This document shows positions 17,906 to 26,555 of a stretch of 64,000 nucleotides of DNA, in pieces. The stretch's first letter is position 1; each line of letters begins with the position of its first letter. The translations under genes were made by a program, and so were the position numbers. The DNA comes from FEN-1297 sp963843605 (GTDB lineage Bacteria > Bacteroidota > Ignavibacteria > Ignavibacteriales > Ignavibacteriaceae), in the NCBI GenBank assembly GCA_963843605.1, contig CAWJLA010000005.1:186001-250000 (forward strand), written 5' to 3'. Under the pieces are notes generated by a model that saw only the letters and a list, made by a program, of their open reading frames with translations, was not told where the DNA came from and did no database searches.

Positions 17906-19570
17906 ATGATAGTAAGTCCTTTCGCAGGGAAACCGGCTGAACCAGACATGATGGTTAATATACCAAAACTTATCACAGCTTATTTTGCTGAGGTTCCTGA
18001 CCCTTCGGTACCGGCCCAGCGGGTTATGTTCGGAACTTCAGGACATCGCGGATCTGCCTTCGACGTAGCATTCAACGAACGGCATATTCTCGCTATCACT
18101 CAAGCCATTTGCCTCTACCGCATCCGGCAAAATATTGACGGGCCTTTGTTTCTCGGCATGGATACGCATGCGCTTTCCGTGCCGGCTTTGGCCACCGCTT
18201 TGGAAGTGCTGGCGGCAAACGGTGTAGAAGTTATGATTTCGGAAGAAGATGATTACACGCCTACCCCGGTTATTTCCCATGCTATTATAACATACAACCG
18301 CGGACGCAAAACCGGACTTGCCGACGGCATTGTAATCACGCCTTCGCATAATCCCCCACATGACGGAGGTTTCAAGTACAATCCTCCTAACGGCGGACCG
18401 GCTGATAAAAACATAACCGGTTGGATAGAGGATAAAGCTAACGAGTTTCTTGAGAATGATATTAAAAATGTAAAAAGAATACCTTATGAGAAAGCTCTTA
18501 CTGCGGGCACAACGCACCGGTATAATTACCGCGATGCTTATGTGAAAGATCTAGGCAATGTAATAGACATGAACATAATTCGTGATTCTAAGATTAGTAT
18601 TGGGGCGGACCCGCTCGGCGGTGCAGGCGTGCACTACTGGGAACCGATTGCCGAGCGATACGGACTAAATCTTACGGTTGTCAACAAGGCAGTCGATCCT
18701 ACATTCAGTTTCATGACGGTTGATTGGGACGGTCAGATACGCATGGATCCATCATCGCCTTATGTAATGCAAAGATTAATTGACATAAAAGATAACTTCG
18801 ATATTTCATTTGCATGCGACACCGACCATGACAGGCACGGAATTGTCACAAGGAGTACGGGACTTCTTCCACCCAATCATTACCTATCAGTCGCCATATT
18901 CTACCTTTTCCAACACAGACCGAAGTGGCCTAAGCAAGCGGCTGTAGGGAAAACAGTGGTGAGCAGTTCAATGATAGATCGAGTTACAGCGAAAATCAAC
19001 CGCAAGCTTTACGAAGTACCGGTTGGTTTTAAGTGGTTCGTTGACGGATTGCTCGACGGTTCGCTCGGCTTCGGCGGCGAAGAGAGCGCGGGCGCGTCTT
19101 TCGTCCGTTTTGACGGCAGCGTTTGGACGACTGACAAAGACGGAATAATTCCGTCTTTGCTTGCCGCAGAGATAACGGCAAAAATGGGCCGCGATCCCGG
19201 TGAAATATATAATGAACTTACACGTGAGTTCGGTGAGCCTTTTTATAATCGCATTGATGCACCGGCCACACCGGTTCAAAAGGAACTGTTGGAAAAACTC
19301 TCTCCCCAACAGGTTAGGCTCACCGAACTGGCCGGCGAAAATATTCAGACTGTCCAAACTAATGCGCCTGGCAACTCCGCACCTATCGGCGGATTGAAAG
19401 TAATAGCAAAAAGCGGATGGTTCGCAGCCCGTCCGTCGGGTACCGAAAATATTTACAAAATTTATGCGGAAAGTTTTCGCGGTGCGGATCATTTAAATAG
19501 CATTATCGATGAAGCGCAGGTAATTGTTAACGATGCCATGGCAGTTGGACAGAAACATGAAATGACATAA
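17906..19570 (+). CDS. pgm: Phosphoglucomutase (alpha-D-glucose phosphate-specific)
   Basis: Interconverts glucose-1-phosphate and glucose-6-phosphate. At 554 aa it matches bacterial Pgm length. Motifs: GTSGHRG near residue 45; catalytic phosphoserine loop TPSHNPPHDGG (Ser at about 146); metal loop CDTDHDRHG (about 307-315); sugar-binding GGEESAGASF (about 390); phosphate-binding RPSGTENIYKIYAES (about 513). An AGGAG ribosome site lies before the ATG. It is the first enzyme of the island and acts on the glucose-1-phosphate made by the glycogen phosphorylase downstream. G+C is clearly higher than in the kinase region. Confidence 0.95.
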   Translation: MIVSPFAGKPAEPDMMVNIPKLITAYFAEVPDPSVPAQRVMFGTSGHRGSAFDVAFNERHILAITQAICLYRIRQNIDGPLFLGMDTHALSVPALATALEVLAANGVEVMISEEDDYTPTPVISHAIITYNRGRKTGLADGIVITPSHNPPHDGGFKYNPPNGGPADKNITGWIEDKANEFLENDIKNVKRIPYEKALTAGTTHRYNYRDAYVKDLGNVIDMNIIRDSKISIGADPLGGAGVHYWEPIAERYGLNLTVVNKAVDPTFSFMTVDWDGQIRMDPSSPYVMQRLIDIKDNFDISFACDTDHDRHGIVTRSTGLLPPNHYLSVAIFYLFQHRPKWPKQAAVGKTVVSSSMIDRVTAKINRKLYEVPVGFKWFVDGLLDGSLGFGGEESAGASFVRFDGSVWTTDKDGIIPSLLAAEITAKMGRDPGEIYNELTREFGEPFYNRIDAPATPVQKELLEKLSPQQVRLTELAGENIQTVQTNAPGNSAPIGGLKVIAKSGWFAARPSGTENIYKIYAESFRGADHLNSIIDEAQVIVNDAMAVGQKHEMT

Positions 19571-19594
19571 AAGACAAAACATTAAGGAAAAATC

Positions 19595-20128
19595 ATGAGC
19601 AAAACAATTAGTATAAGCAAAAAAAATCGAACCGGTACAAATCTAGAATCCTTGATCGATATGCTGGCAAGCAAAGACGGTATGATTCGTCAAAAAGCAA
19701 GAAAATCTTTAGTGACTCTTGGTAAACCTGCCATCCCTTCTCTAATCTTCATCTTGGGGAATTCTAAATTAGATCAACTTCGCTGGGAAGCAGCTAAAAC
19801 ACTCGGTTCTATAGACGATACCAGAGCAATACCATCTCTGGTGAAAGCATTGGAAGACAAGGACCATGATGTTGCGTGGCTGGCTGCCGTGGCCTTGAAA
19901 AAATTCAAAAAGGCCGCCTGGCCGCAATTGTTAGATATGCTGGTTAAAAGTAAGCCGGATTCTATTTTATTACGCCAGGGAGTGCTCCATATTTTAAGGG
20001 ATCAGAAAGAGAACGGATTCAACGAATTACTTTCAACATTAATAAACTCTTTAGAACTCGGCACTGCTCCGGAATCAACAGCCATAGCCGCTTATAATAT
20101 TCTCATGCAGATGAAAGGAAAATCCTAA
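19595..20128 (+). CDS. HEAT-repeat protein (PBS lyase-like repeats)
   Basis: 177-aa cytoplasmic protein made of about four helical HEAT repeats: LIDMLASKDGMIRQKARKSL, LRWEAAKTLGSIDDTRAIPS, LVKALEDKDHDVAWLAAVAL and a more divergent fourth. Such repeats are protein-interaction scaffolds, and no catalytic motif is present. It lies 24 bp after pgm and 60 bp before the phosphorylase, so it is in the same operon and may regulate or tether one of these enzymes; that partner is inference. Confidence 0.8.
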   Translation: MSKTISISKKNRTGTNLESLIDMLASKDGMIRQKARKSLVTLGKPAIPSLIFILGNSKLDQLRWEAAKTLGSIDDTRAIPSLVKALEDKDHDVAWLAAVALKKFKKAAWPQLLDMLVKSKPDSILLRQGVLHILRDQKENGFNELLSTLINSLELGTAPESTAIAAYNILMQMKGKS

Positions 20129-20188
20129 AAATTCATTTTTACTTCAAGATACTGGGAATGTAGTTAAAGAAAAATATTGGGAGAAATA

Positions 20189-22732
20189 ATGAACGATAAA
20201 ACGAATATGAAAATGCTGTACTCTTTTTTGCCGACTGAAATCGACGGATTCGATTCTCTGGCTGAACTTGCACTGGATATGAGATGGTCCTGGAGTCATT
20301 ATGCCGACGAAGTATGGAGAAAGCTGGATCCCGAGTTGTGGGACTTTACTCAAAATCCGTGGGTAGTACTTCAGACTGTTTCGCGGGACAAGCTTGAGCG
20401 CAAGTTAGCCGATCCCCTATTTCTTAAGGAAGTAAATAACCTAATTAAGATAAAGAACCAGGCCACGGAACTACAGGCGTGGTTTCAAAAAAATCATCAA
20501 AAAACTCCTTTAACCTGCATCGCTTATTTCAGCATGGAATTTATGTTGAGCGAGGCGCTTCCCATATATTCAGGCGGTCTGGGCAATGTTGCAGGCGACC
20601 AGCTTAAAGCCGCCAGCGATTTGGGTTTACCGGTAGTCGGCATTGGACTGCTGTACCAGCAGGGCTATTTTCGACAGGTGATTGACAAGGATGGAGCTCA
20701 GCAGGCTCTGTTCCCGTATAACGACCCGGGACAGTTGCCGATAACACCTCTTTTAAAACCGAACGGTGATTGGCTTCGTCTGGAAATTGCACTCCCGGGT
20801 TATTCGGTGTGGCTGCGCGCCTGGCAGGTTCAGGTCGGCAGAATTAAACTTTACTTACTTGACACAAATGACACCGCGAACTTTCCTGCTCACAGAGGCA
20901 TTACTAGCGAGCTTTACGGAGGCGGGCCGGAGCTGCGGCTTAAACAAGAGATCATACTCGGGATCGGAGGATGGCGTCTGCTCGCGGCTCTTGATATCCA
21001 TCCGGAAGTTTGCCACTTGAATGAAGGGCATGCGGCATTCGCAGTTCTGGAACGCGCAAGAAGTTTTATGGAAAAAACAGGCCAATCTTTTGAAACCGCA
21101 TTGCACGTCACCAGGGCCGGAAATCTTTTCACAACCCATACGGCTGTAGCTGCCGGCTTCGACCGTTTCACTCCGGCTCTTATCGAGCAATATTTAGGCG
21201 GTTACGCAGAACAGAAACTAGGTAAAAAGCTAAATGATTTACTGGCTCTGGGCCGCAGGAATCCTAACGACTTGTCTGAAAGTTTCAACATGGCCTATCT
21301 GGCGGTTCGCGGCAGCGGGGCCGTGAACGGTGTAAGCCGCTTGCATGGTCAGGTCAGCCGGCACCTTTTTGAACCTATCTTTCCGCGCTGGCCTGCAGAT
21401 GAAGTGCCTATCGGTTTCGTTACAAACGGAGTACATGTGCCTACCTGGGATTCGGCGGCAGCCGACGAACTCTGGACCGAGGCTTGCGGAAAAGACCGCT
21501 GGCTGGGAACAACGGAAACATTGTACGAAAACATTCGCCGTATCTCGGATAAAAAGCTCTGGAAATTTCGTACCGTTGCAATTAAGTCTTTAGTCGAATA
21601 TGCCCGTAAACGGCTGTCAAGGCAGCTTGCTGAATCGGGCGCTTCTACCGAAATAGTTAAAGACACAAAATATTTATTTGACCCAAACGCATTAACTCTC
21701 GGGTTTGCACGCCGCTTCGCTACGTACAAAAGACCAAATCTGCTGCTTCATGATCCGCAGCGGCTGCTTCGCCTTTTGACAGACACGCAGCGTCCGGTAC
21801 AGATCATTATAGCAGGCAAAGCCCATCCGGAAGATCTCGCCGGGCAAAAACTGATTCAGGAATGGGTGCATTTTATACGTCAGCCCGAAGTGCGACGGCA
21901 TGCGGTATTCCTTAGCGACTATGATATGCATTTAACCGGGCATCTTGTACAGGGCGTGGATGTCTGGATAAATACACCGCGGCGGCCTTGGGAGGCAAGC
22001 GGAACCAGCGGAATGAAGGTGCTAGTCAACGGCGGAATCAATCTGTCGGAGCTGGACGGCTGGTGGGCGGAAGCATATGCTCCCGAAGTAGGATGGGCAT
22101 TGGGAGACGGCATGGAACACGGCGATGATCCGGCCTGGGATGCTGCCGAAGCAAATGCGCTTTACAATCTTCTCGAGCAAGAGCTTGTTCCAGAATTTTA
22201 TAATCGCGATGAAAACGGTATTCCTACAGCATGGGTAGCGCGTATTCGCGAAAGCATGGCGATTTTAACGCCCCGCTACTCAGCCAATCGAACCGTCCGG
22301 GAATACACCGCACAGTATTATCTTCCGGCTGCCGCATCCTATCTTGAGCGCGCTTCAGGTAAAGATGCAGAAGTCAAAAAGTATATTGAATGGCAGCATA
22401 GTCTCGAACAAGATTGGGCGGCAATACGCTTCGGCGAAATGAAGTTTGAAACTAAAGGACATGAGTATGTATTTGAAGTTAAGGTATATCTAAACGAAAT
22501 CGACCCGGATGCGGTTCGGGTAGAGATTTATGCGGATGGAATAAACGGCGGCCTCCCGGTAAAGCAGGAAATGAAACTAATAAGCAAAGCGGCAGACATT
22601 GCAAGCAGCTGCCTATATAGTGCACAAGTGCCGGCAAACCGTTCTGCAGCAGACTATACGGCTAGAGTTATACCGCACTATGACGGAATTTCTATTCCGC
22701 TTGAAGCGTCGCAAATCTTATGGCAGAGGTAA
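20189..22732 (+). CDS. glgP: Alpha-glucan (glycogen/maltodextrin) phosphorylase
   Basis: Phosphorolytic release of glucose-1-phosphate from glycogen or maltodextrin. About 847 aa, of the long alpha-glucan phosphorylase type with an N-terminal DUF3417-like region (LAELALDMRWSWSHYADEVW). Then come YFSMEFMLSEALPIYSGGLG, HLNEGHAAF, GFARRFATYKRPNL and the pyridoxal-phosphate lysine motif EASGTSGMK (about residue 600). I chose the ATG at 20189, preceded by GGGAGA; a TTG at 20177 is possible but less likely. Feeds phosphoglucomutase two genes upstream. Locally GC-rich: 31 of 60 bases at 21361-21420 by hand count. Confidence 0.94.
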   Translation: MNDKTNMKMLYSFLPTEIDGFDSLAELALDMRWSWSHYADEVWRKLDPELWDFTQNPWVVLQTVSRDKLERKLADPLFLKEVNNLIKIKNQATELQAWFQKNHQKTPLTCIAYFSMEFMLSEALPIYSGGLGNVAGDQLKAASDLGLPVVGIGLLYQQGYFRQVIDKDGAQQALFPYNDPGQLPITPLLKPNGDWLRLEIALPGYSVWLRAWQVQVGRIKLYLLDTNDTANFPAHRGITSELYGGGPELRLKQEIILGIGGWRLLAALDIHPEVCHLNEGHAAFAVLERARSFMEKTGQSFETALHVTRAGNLFTTHTAVAAGFDRFTPALIEQYLGGYAEQKLGKKLNDLLALGRRNPNDLSESFNMAYLAVRGSGAVNGVSRLHGQVSRHLFEPIFPRWPADEVPIGFVTNGVHVPTWDSAAADELWTEACGKDRWLGTTETLYENIRRISDKKLWKFRTVAIKSLVEYARKRLSRQLAESGASTEIVKDTKYLFDPNALTLGFARRFATYKRPNLLLHDPQRLLRLLTDTQRPVQIIIAGKAHPEDLAGQKLIQEWVHFIRQPEVRRHAVFLSDYDMHLTGHLVQGVDVWINTPRRPWEASGTSGMKVLVNGGINLSELDGWWAEAYAPEVGWALGDGMEHGDDPAWDAAEANALYNLLEQELVPEFYNRDENGIPTAWVARIRESMAILTPRYSANRTVREYTAQYYLPAAASYLERASGKDAEVKKYIEWQHSLEQDWAAIRFGEMKFETKGHEYVFEVKVYLNEIDPDAVRVEIYADGINGGLPVKQEMKLISKAADIASSCLYSAQVPANRSAADYTARVIPHYDGISIPLEASQILWQR

Positions 22733-22832
22733 TGAAATTTGTAGTAATAATGAGTTCAAGTTCAAGAGTAAGTTCATGAAAAAAGAATACCGGTTATCAA
22801 ATTCATTTTAGGAAACCATAGAGGTAATCAAA

Positions 22833-23747
22833 ATGAGAAAAAGCAGTTCGTTTGCAGCTTTAATTTTCATTATAATTTTAGGCATCGGCGTAGGCATAGC
22901 ATATGCAATGTATACAACCGCGGCTAACACAGAAAGCATCTTGATCGGTACCATTGCTTTTATTGTCGCTCTCTTTGTTTCTCTGGCAATTAAGGTTGCA
23001 GATCAGTGGGAACGGGTAGTGATATTGCGCTTAGGCAAGTTCCGTGCTCTTAAAGGACCGGGACTGTTTTTCATTATCCCCATTATAGACGCTATACCCT
23101 ACTGGATTGATACCCGCGTAATAACGGCTTCTTTCAAAGCAGAGAAAACACTAACCAAAGATACGGTGCCGGTAGATGTGGAAGCGGTGTTGTTCTGGAA
23201 AGTTCTGGATCCCAAGAAGGCTGCCTTGGATGTAGCCGACTATCAAAGCGCTATTAGCTGGGCATCCCAAACTGCCCTGCGCGATATCATCGGTAAGACA
23301 ATGCTTTCGGATATGCTGGAAGGCAGAGACAAAATTAGCGACGAGCTCCAGAAGATAATTGATGTGCGCACCGAGCCATGGGGTATTAATGTCATTTCGG
23401 TGGAAGTTAAGGATGTATTGATTCCTCCGGCTTTGGAAAATGCGATGTCTATGCAGGCCCAGGCAGAAAGAGAACGTCAGGCCAGAGTAATTCTGGGAGA
23501 TTCGGAAAGACAGGTTGCCGAAAAATTTGAAGAAGCGGCAAGGACCTACACAAACAATCCTGTGGCTTTGCATTTAAGGGCGATGAATATGCTTTATGAA
23601 GGTTTGAAACAAAATTCGACGATCGTAATTGTACCCAGCTCAGCCTTGGATACAATGCAGCTCGGCGGCACGGCCGGGTTAACAGCGTTGACCATGGGAA
23701 TCGGACAGGATAAAGCAAATAAAGAAAAAGAAAAGGTTGAAAAATAA
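22833..23747 (+). CDS. SPFH/band 7 (slipin-type) membrane protein
   Basis: Stomatin/slipin-like scaffold of membrane microdomains, 304 aa. Two adjacent hydrophobic segments (about 8-27 and 32-50), then a band-7 domain (about 55-215) with WERVVILRLGKFRALKGPGL, IPIIDAIPYWIDTR, DTVPVDVEAVLFWKVLDPKK and VKDVLIPPALENAMSMQAQA, then a helical tail. No adjacent NfeD gene is visible, although slipins often have one. Position inside the carbohydrate/stress island is unusual and may reflect a membrane-stress role. Confidence 0.88.
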   Translation: MRKSSSFAALIFIIILGIGVGIAYAMYTTAANTESILIGTIAFIVALFVSLAIKVADQWERVVILRLGKFRALKGPGLFFIIPIIDAIPYWIDTRVITASFKAEKTLTKDTVPVDVEAVLFWKVLDPKKAALDVADYQSAISWASQTALRDIIGKTMLSDMLEGRDKISDELQKIIDVRTEPWGINVISVEVKDVLIPPALENAMSMQAQAERERQARVILGDSERQVAEKFEEAARTYTNNPVALHLRAMNMLYEGLKQNSTIVIVPSSALDTMQLGGTAGLTALTMGIGQDKANKEKEKVEK

Positions 23748-23799
23748 GAGTGTCGTATAGCGCAATATAATTAAAGAATATTTTGAATATGGAGATAAG

Positions 23800-24426
23800 A
23801 TGAAAGGAAAAAATAAAATTAAATTTTTATTCGTTGATATCGGCGGTGTGTTACTCTCCGACGGATGGATTCACCAGTTTCGCAAACTGGCAGCTAAGAA
23901 GTTTAACCTTAATGCCGAAGATATGGAAAAAAGGCATAACCAGGCCTTCGACACTTACGAAGAGGGCAAGCTAACAATTACGGAATACCTGAAACGGGTT
24001 GTGTTTTACGAGAAACGGTCTTTTACTGCGGCGCAGTTTAAGAAATTCATGTTCGAACAGTCGAAGCCATATCCTGAAATGATCGAGTTGATCCGCCGGA
24101 TTAAGGCACAGTACGGATTGAAGATTATCGTTTTAAGCAACGAAGCTCGTGAGCTTAATGCTTATCGCATTCGAAAATTTAAACTTAATGAGTTCGTAGA
24201 TTTTTTCGTATCGTCTTGCTATGTCCACTTAAGAAAGCCCGATACAGACATCTTTCGGCTTGCACTAGACGCCGCCCAGGCACCTACCCGGGAGGTAATC
24301 TATATCGAAAACACTCCGATGTTCGTGAAGATAGCGGAAGGATTGGGGATTCGAAGCATTCTCCATACGGATTATAAATCCACGAGCGCGAAACTGGCTT
24401 CGTTTGGATTGGAAGCTGCGGAATGA
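23800..24426 (+). CDS. HAD-superfamily phosphatase-like hydrolase, subfamily IA
   Basis: 208-aa HAD-like protein. Motif I reads FVDIGGVLL: the nucleophile Asp is present, but the usual second Asp (DxD) is Gly, as in YihX-type glucose-1-phosphate phosphatases (DLGNV). Motif II is IVLSNEA, the motif III lysine is in LRKPD, and the motif IV region is VIYIENTPMFVKIAEGLGI. A four-helix cap lies at about 20-90. With glycogen phosphorylase and phosphoglucomutase nearby, a sugar-phosphate substrate is plausible but unproven. Its C-terminus (MFVKIAEGLGIRSILHTDYK) is echoed in the chimeric fragment at 25747. Confidence 0.82.
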   Translation: MKGKNKIKFLFVDIGGVLLSDGWIHQFRKLAAKKFNLNAEDMEKRHNQAFDTYEEGKLTITEYLKRVVFYEKRSFTAAQFKKFMFEQSKPYPEMIELIRRIKAQYGLKIIVLSNEARELNAYRIRKFKLNEFVDFFVSSCYVHLRKPDTDIFRLALDAAQAPTREVIYIENTPMFVKIAEGLGIRSILHTDYKSTSAKLASFGLEAAE

Positions 24427-24461
24427 CTAACCGGTTATCCGTAAGATAGGAGACAAAATAA

Positions 24462-25754
24462 ATGAGCAAAGATAGCAAAGGCAAGCTTGGGTTTTGGGCA
24501 GTAGTGGCCATCGGAGTCGGCGGAATGGTTGGGGGCGGAATTTTTGCCGTTCTTGGATTGGCCGTTCAACTTGCGCATGGAGGCACGCCGGAGGCCTTTG
24601 CACTGGCGGGTATTGTTGCGTTGCTTACAACCTATTCCTACGCAAAACTCTCAGTTGCTTATCCCAGCCGCGGCGGGACGGTTACGTTTCTGGACCGTGC
24701 ATTCGGTGCGGGTATGTTAACCGGCAGCCTTAACGTGCTGTTGTGGTTAAGTTACGTGGTAATGCTGTCTTTGTACGCCTTTGCCTTCGGCAGTTACGGA
24801 TCTACATTTTTACCCGCTGCCTGGCAGGCAACCGGCAAACATGTGCTGATCAGTCTCAGCGTGATTTTAATTGCCGGACTGAACCTGCTCAGCGCCGAAG
24901 TAATCGGCAAAGCGGAAAATTGGATAGTGGGATTGAAAATAGCTATTCTGCTATTTTTTGTCGGCGTCGGGTTTGCAGGTATTCATGTCTCCCGCGTCGC
25001 GACCGGCTCGTGGTCCCCTACTCTGCAATTGGCCGCAGGTGGAATGATTATCTTTCTTGCATACGAGGGTTTTGAGTTAATCGCCAATACCGCACATGAT
25101 GTGCGGGATGTAGCTCGAACTCTGCCTCGCGCATATTATACGGCAGTCGGGTTCGTATTAGTTTTGTATGTGCTGGTATCTCTGGTCACCGTTGGCAATC
25201 TCCCTGTGGACAAGATCGTAGCGGCCAAAGATTATGCCTTGGCGGAAGCGGCGCGTCCTTTTCTCGGACAGGCCGGTTTTACACTAATCGCGATCGCAGC
25301 AATGCTATCAACAGCTTCGGCGATCAATGCAACGCTGTACGGCTCTGCGCGGTTAAGTTATTGTATCGCGCAAGACGGAGAGTTGCCGGCAATCCTTGAA
25401 CGGAAAGTCTGGGGTGAGCCTGTGGAAGGAGTGTTAATCACCGCCGGTCTAACTCTGTTCGTCGCCAACGCATTTGATCTGACCAGCATATCTACACTGG
25501 GAAGCGCAGGTTTTCTATTGATATTCGCCGCCGTGAACACCGCTAACGCTCGGAAGGCGTCTCATACGAAAAGCCGCGGCTGGATTTCGGCAGCCGGTGC
25601 CGTCGCTTGTCTGATAGCTTTGGGAGCATTGGTTTGGCAAACAGCGCAGACCGGGCCTACGAAGTTGTGGGTGCTGGCTTCAATGATATTATTGGCAGTG
25701 ACCATTGAGGGCATATACCGACTAACAAAACGGGAGATACATCTGCATGAATAA
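24462..25754 (+). CDS. APC family amino-acid permease
   Basis: Inner-membrane amino-acid/polyamine transporter of the APC superfamily, 430 aa with about 12 hydrophobic segments. The first helix carries the family glycine motif (AIGVGGMVGGGIFAVLGLA), followed by YAKLSVAYPSRGGTVTFLDR and the conserved block YEGFELIANTAHDV (helix 6 region). Substrate unknown. It starts 36 bp after the HAD gene with same-strand, similar base composition, so is part of the island. Its stop overlaps the start of a 73-codon chimeric fragment. Confidence 0.87.
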   Translation: MSKDSKGKLGFWAVVAIGVGGMVGGGIFAVLGLAVQLAHGGTPEAFALAGIVALLTTYSYAKLSVAYPSRGGTVTFLDRAFGAGMLTGSLNVLLWLSYVVMLSLYAFAFGSYGSTFLPAAWQATGKHVLISLSVILIAGLNLLSAEVIGKAENWIVGLKIAILLFFVGVGFAGIHVSRVATGSWSPTLQLAAGGMIIFLAYEGFELIANTAHDVRDVARTLPRAYYTAVGFVLVLYVLVSLVTVGNLPVDKIVAAKDYALAEAARPFLGQAGFTLIAIAAMLSTASAINATLYGSARLSYCIAQDGELPAILERKVWGEPVEGVLITAGLTLFVANAFDLTSISTLGSAGFLLIFAAVNTANARKASHTKSRGWISAAGAVACLIALGALVWQTAQTGPTKLWVLASMILLAVTIEGIYRLTKREIHLHE

Positions 25755-25968
25755 AATATCGATCCTACGCCACCAGGACGCACCGCTTATACTAACGATC
25801 AACGGCATCTCGTCGATCGTCAAACTCGCATTGAATCAGATGGGAAAAAATAGTGTAATGTTCGTCCGGATTGCGGAAGGTTTTGGGAATAGAAGCATTC
25901 TTCACACTGATTACGAATCCACTTGTGCAAGACTATCCGGATTCGAGTTAAAAATTACCAATGAATGA
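25747..25968 (+). pseudogene. Chimeric fragment: acetate kinase start joined to HAD hydrolase end
   Basis: 73-codon ORF made of two unrelated pieces that both have full-length relatives nearby. Residues about 1-35 (MNKISI..LILTINGISSIVKLAL) resemble the N-terminus of the acetate kinase at 26556 (MNKTATSILTINGGSSSIKF). Residues about 38-70 (MFVRIAEGFGNRSILHTDYE and STCARLSGFEL) match the end of the HAD protein at 24300-24426. It probably arose by duplication and deletion between copies. The acetate kinase glycine/serine loop is damaged, so no activity is expected. Confidence 0.65.
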
Positions 25969-26042
25969 AATTCAAAATGATCGCACAGTTGAATAGATAT
26001 ATAACAAATAAATCATCGATAAAATATAGAATAGGTAACAAC

Positions 26043-26513
26043 ATGGAAAATGTAAAGGATTATACAATAGCGGTTTTGCATGAATTAATTAAAAAATCAA
26101 AAGATGAATATTTATTGCTTAAAATAACTTCCGGCAAATTAGAAGACATTGAATTGATGTCTTTGTTTACTGCATTCGCAGTAGAAAAGCAAGAGCATAT
26201 TATAAAACTGGAAAAAGAACTTGGAAAGTTAGGAGAAAGTTTTGAGATGTTTAAAGATGATTCTGAAAATCCGATTGAATATTTCGAATCATCCGTACTT
26301 GGGGAAAATCAAGATCTACTGATAGAAGAATGCTTAAGGAAAGATGACTTGATGATATTGGAATATTTTAATGCGATGAGAAAAAATATTATGTGGGAAG
26401 TAGTTCCTCTTATTGCAAATCAATACTTCAGATCCAAAAATCTTCATGATCAAATAAAGAATATTTATACAGACAGAACAGAGAGATCAATTTATCAAAT
26501 GGAAGTCCAATAG
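26043..26513 (+). CDS. Predicted helical-bundle (ferritin-like/DUF2383-type) protein
   Basis: 156-aa all-helical acidic protein starting MENVKDYTIAVLHELIKKSK. Heptad-like helices contain E/H pairs (VEKQEHIIKLEKELGKLG) resembling four-helix ferritin-like or PA2169/DUF2383 bundles, but a complete diiron ligand set is not evident, so a metal role is uncertain. An upstream in-frame ATG at 25965 would add 26 residues of basic sequence; I prefer 26043, preceded by AGG. Base composition is more AT-rich than flanking genes, suggesting a later insertion in the island. Confidence 0.6.
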   Translation: MENVKDYTIAVLHELIKKSKDEYLLLKITSGKLEDIELMSLFTAFAVEKQEHIIKLEKELGKLGESFEMFKDDSENPIEYFESSVLGENQDLLIEECLRKDDLMILEYFNAMRKNIMWEVVPLIANQYFRSKNLHDQIKNIYTDRTERSIYQMEVQ

Positions 26514-26555
26514 TTTTATCAATTATAAGAAAAACAAATAAACTACGGATCAACC

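Noticed and set aside
18968..19492. 174-codon ORF antisense to phosphoglucomutase (and many similar long antisense ORFs in glgP and the ATPases)
   Set aside because: Long antisense frames are expected in GC-richer genes; no domains seen and the sense genes are certain.
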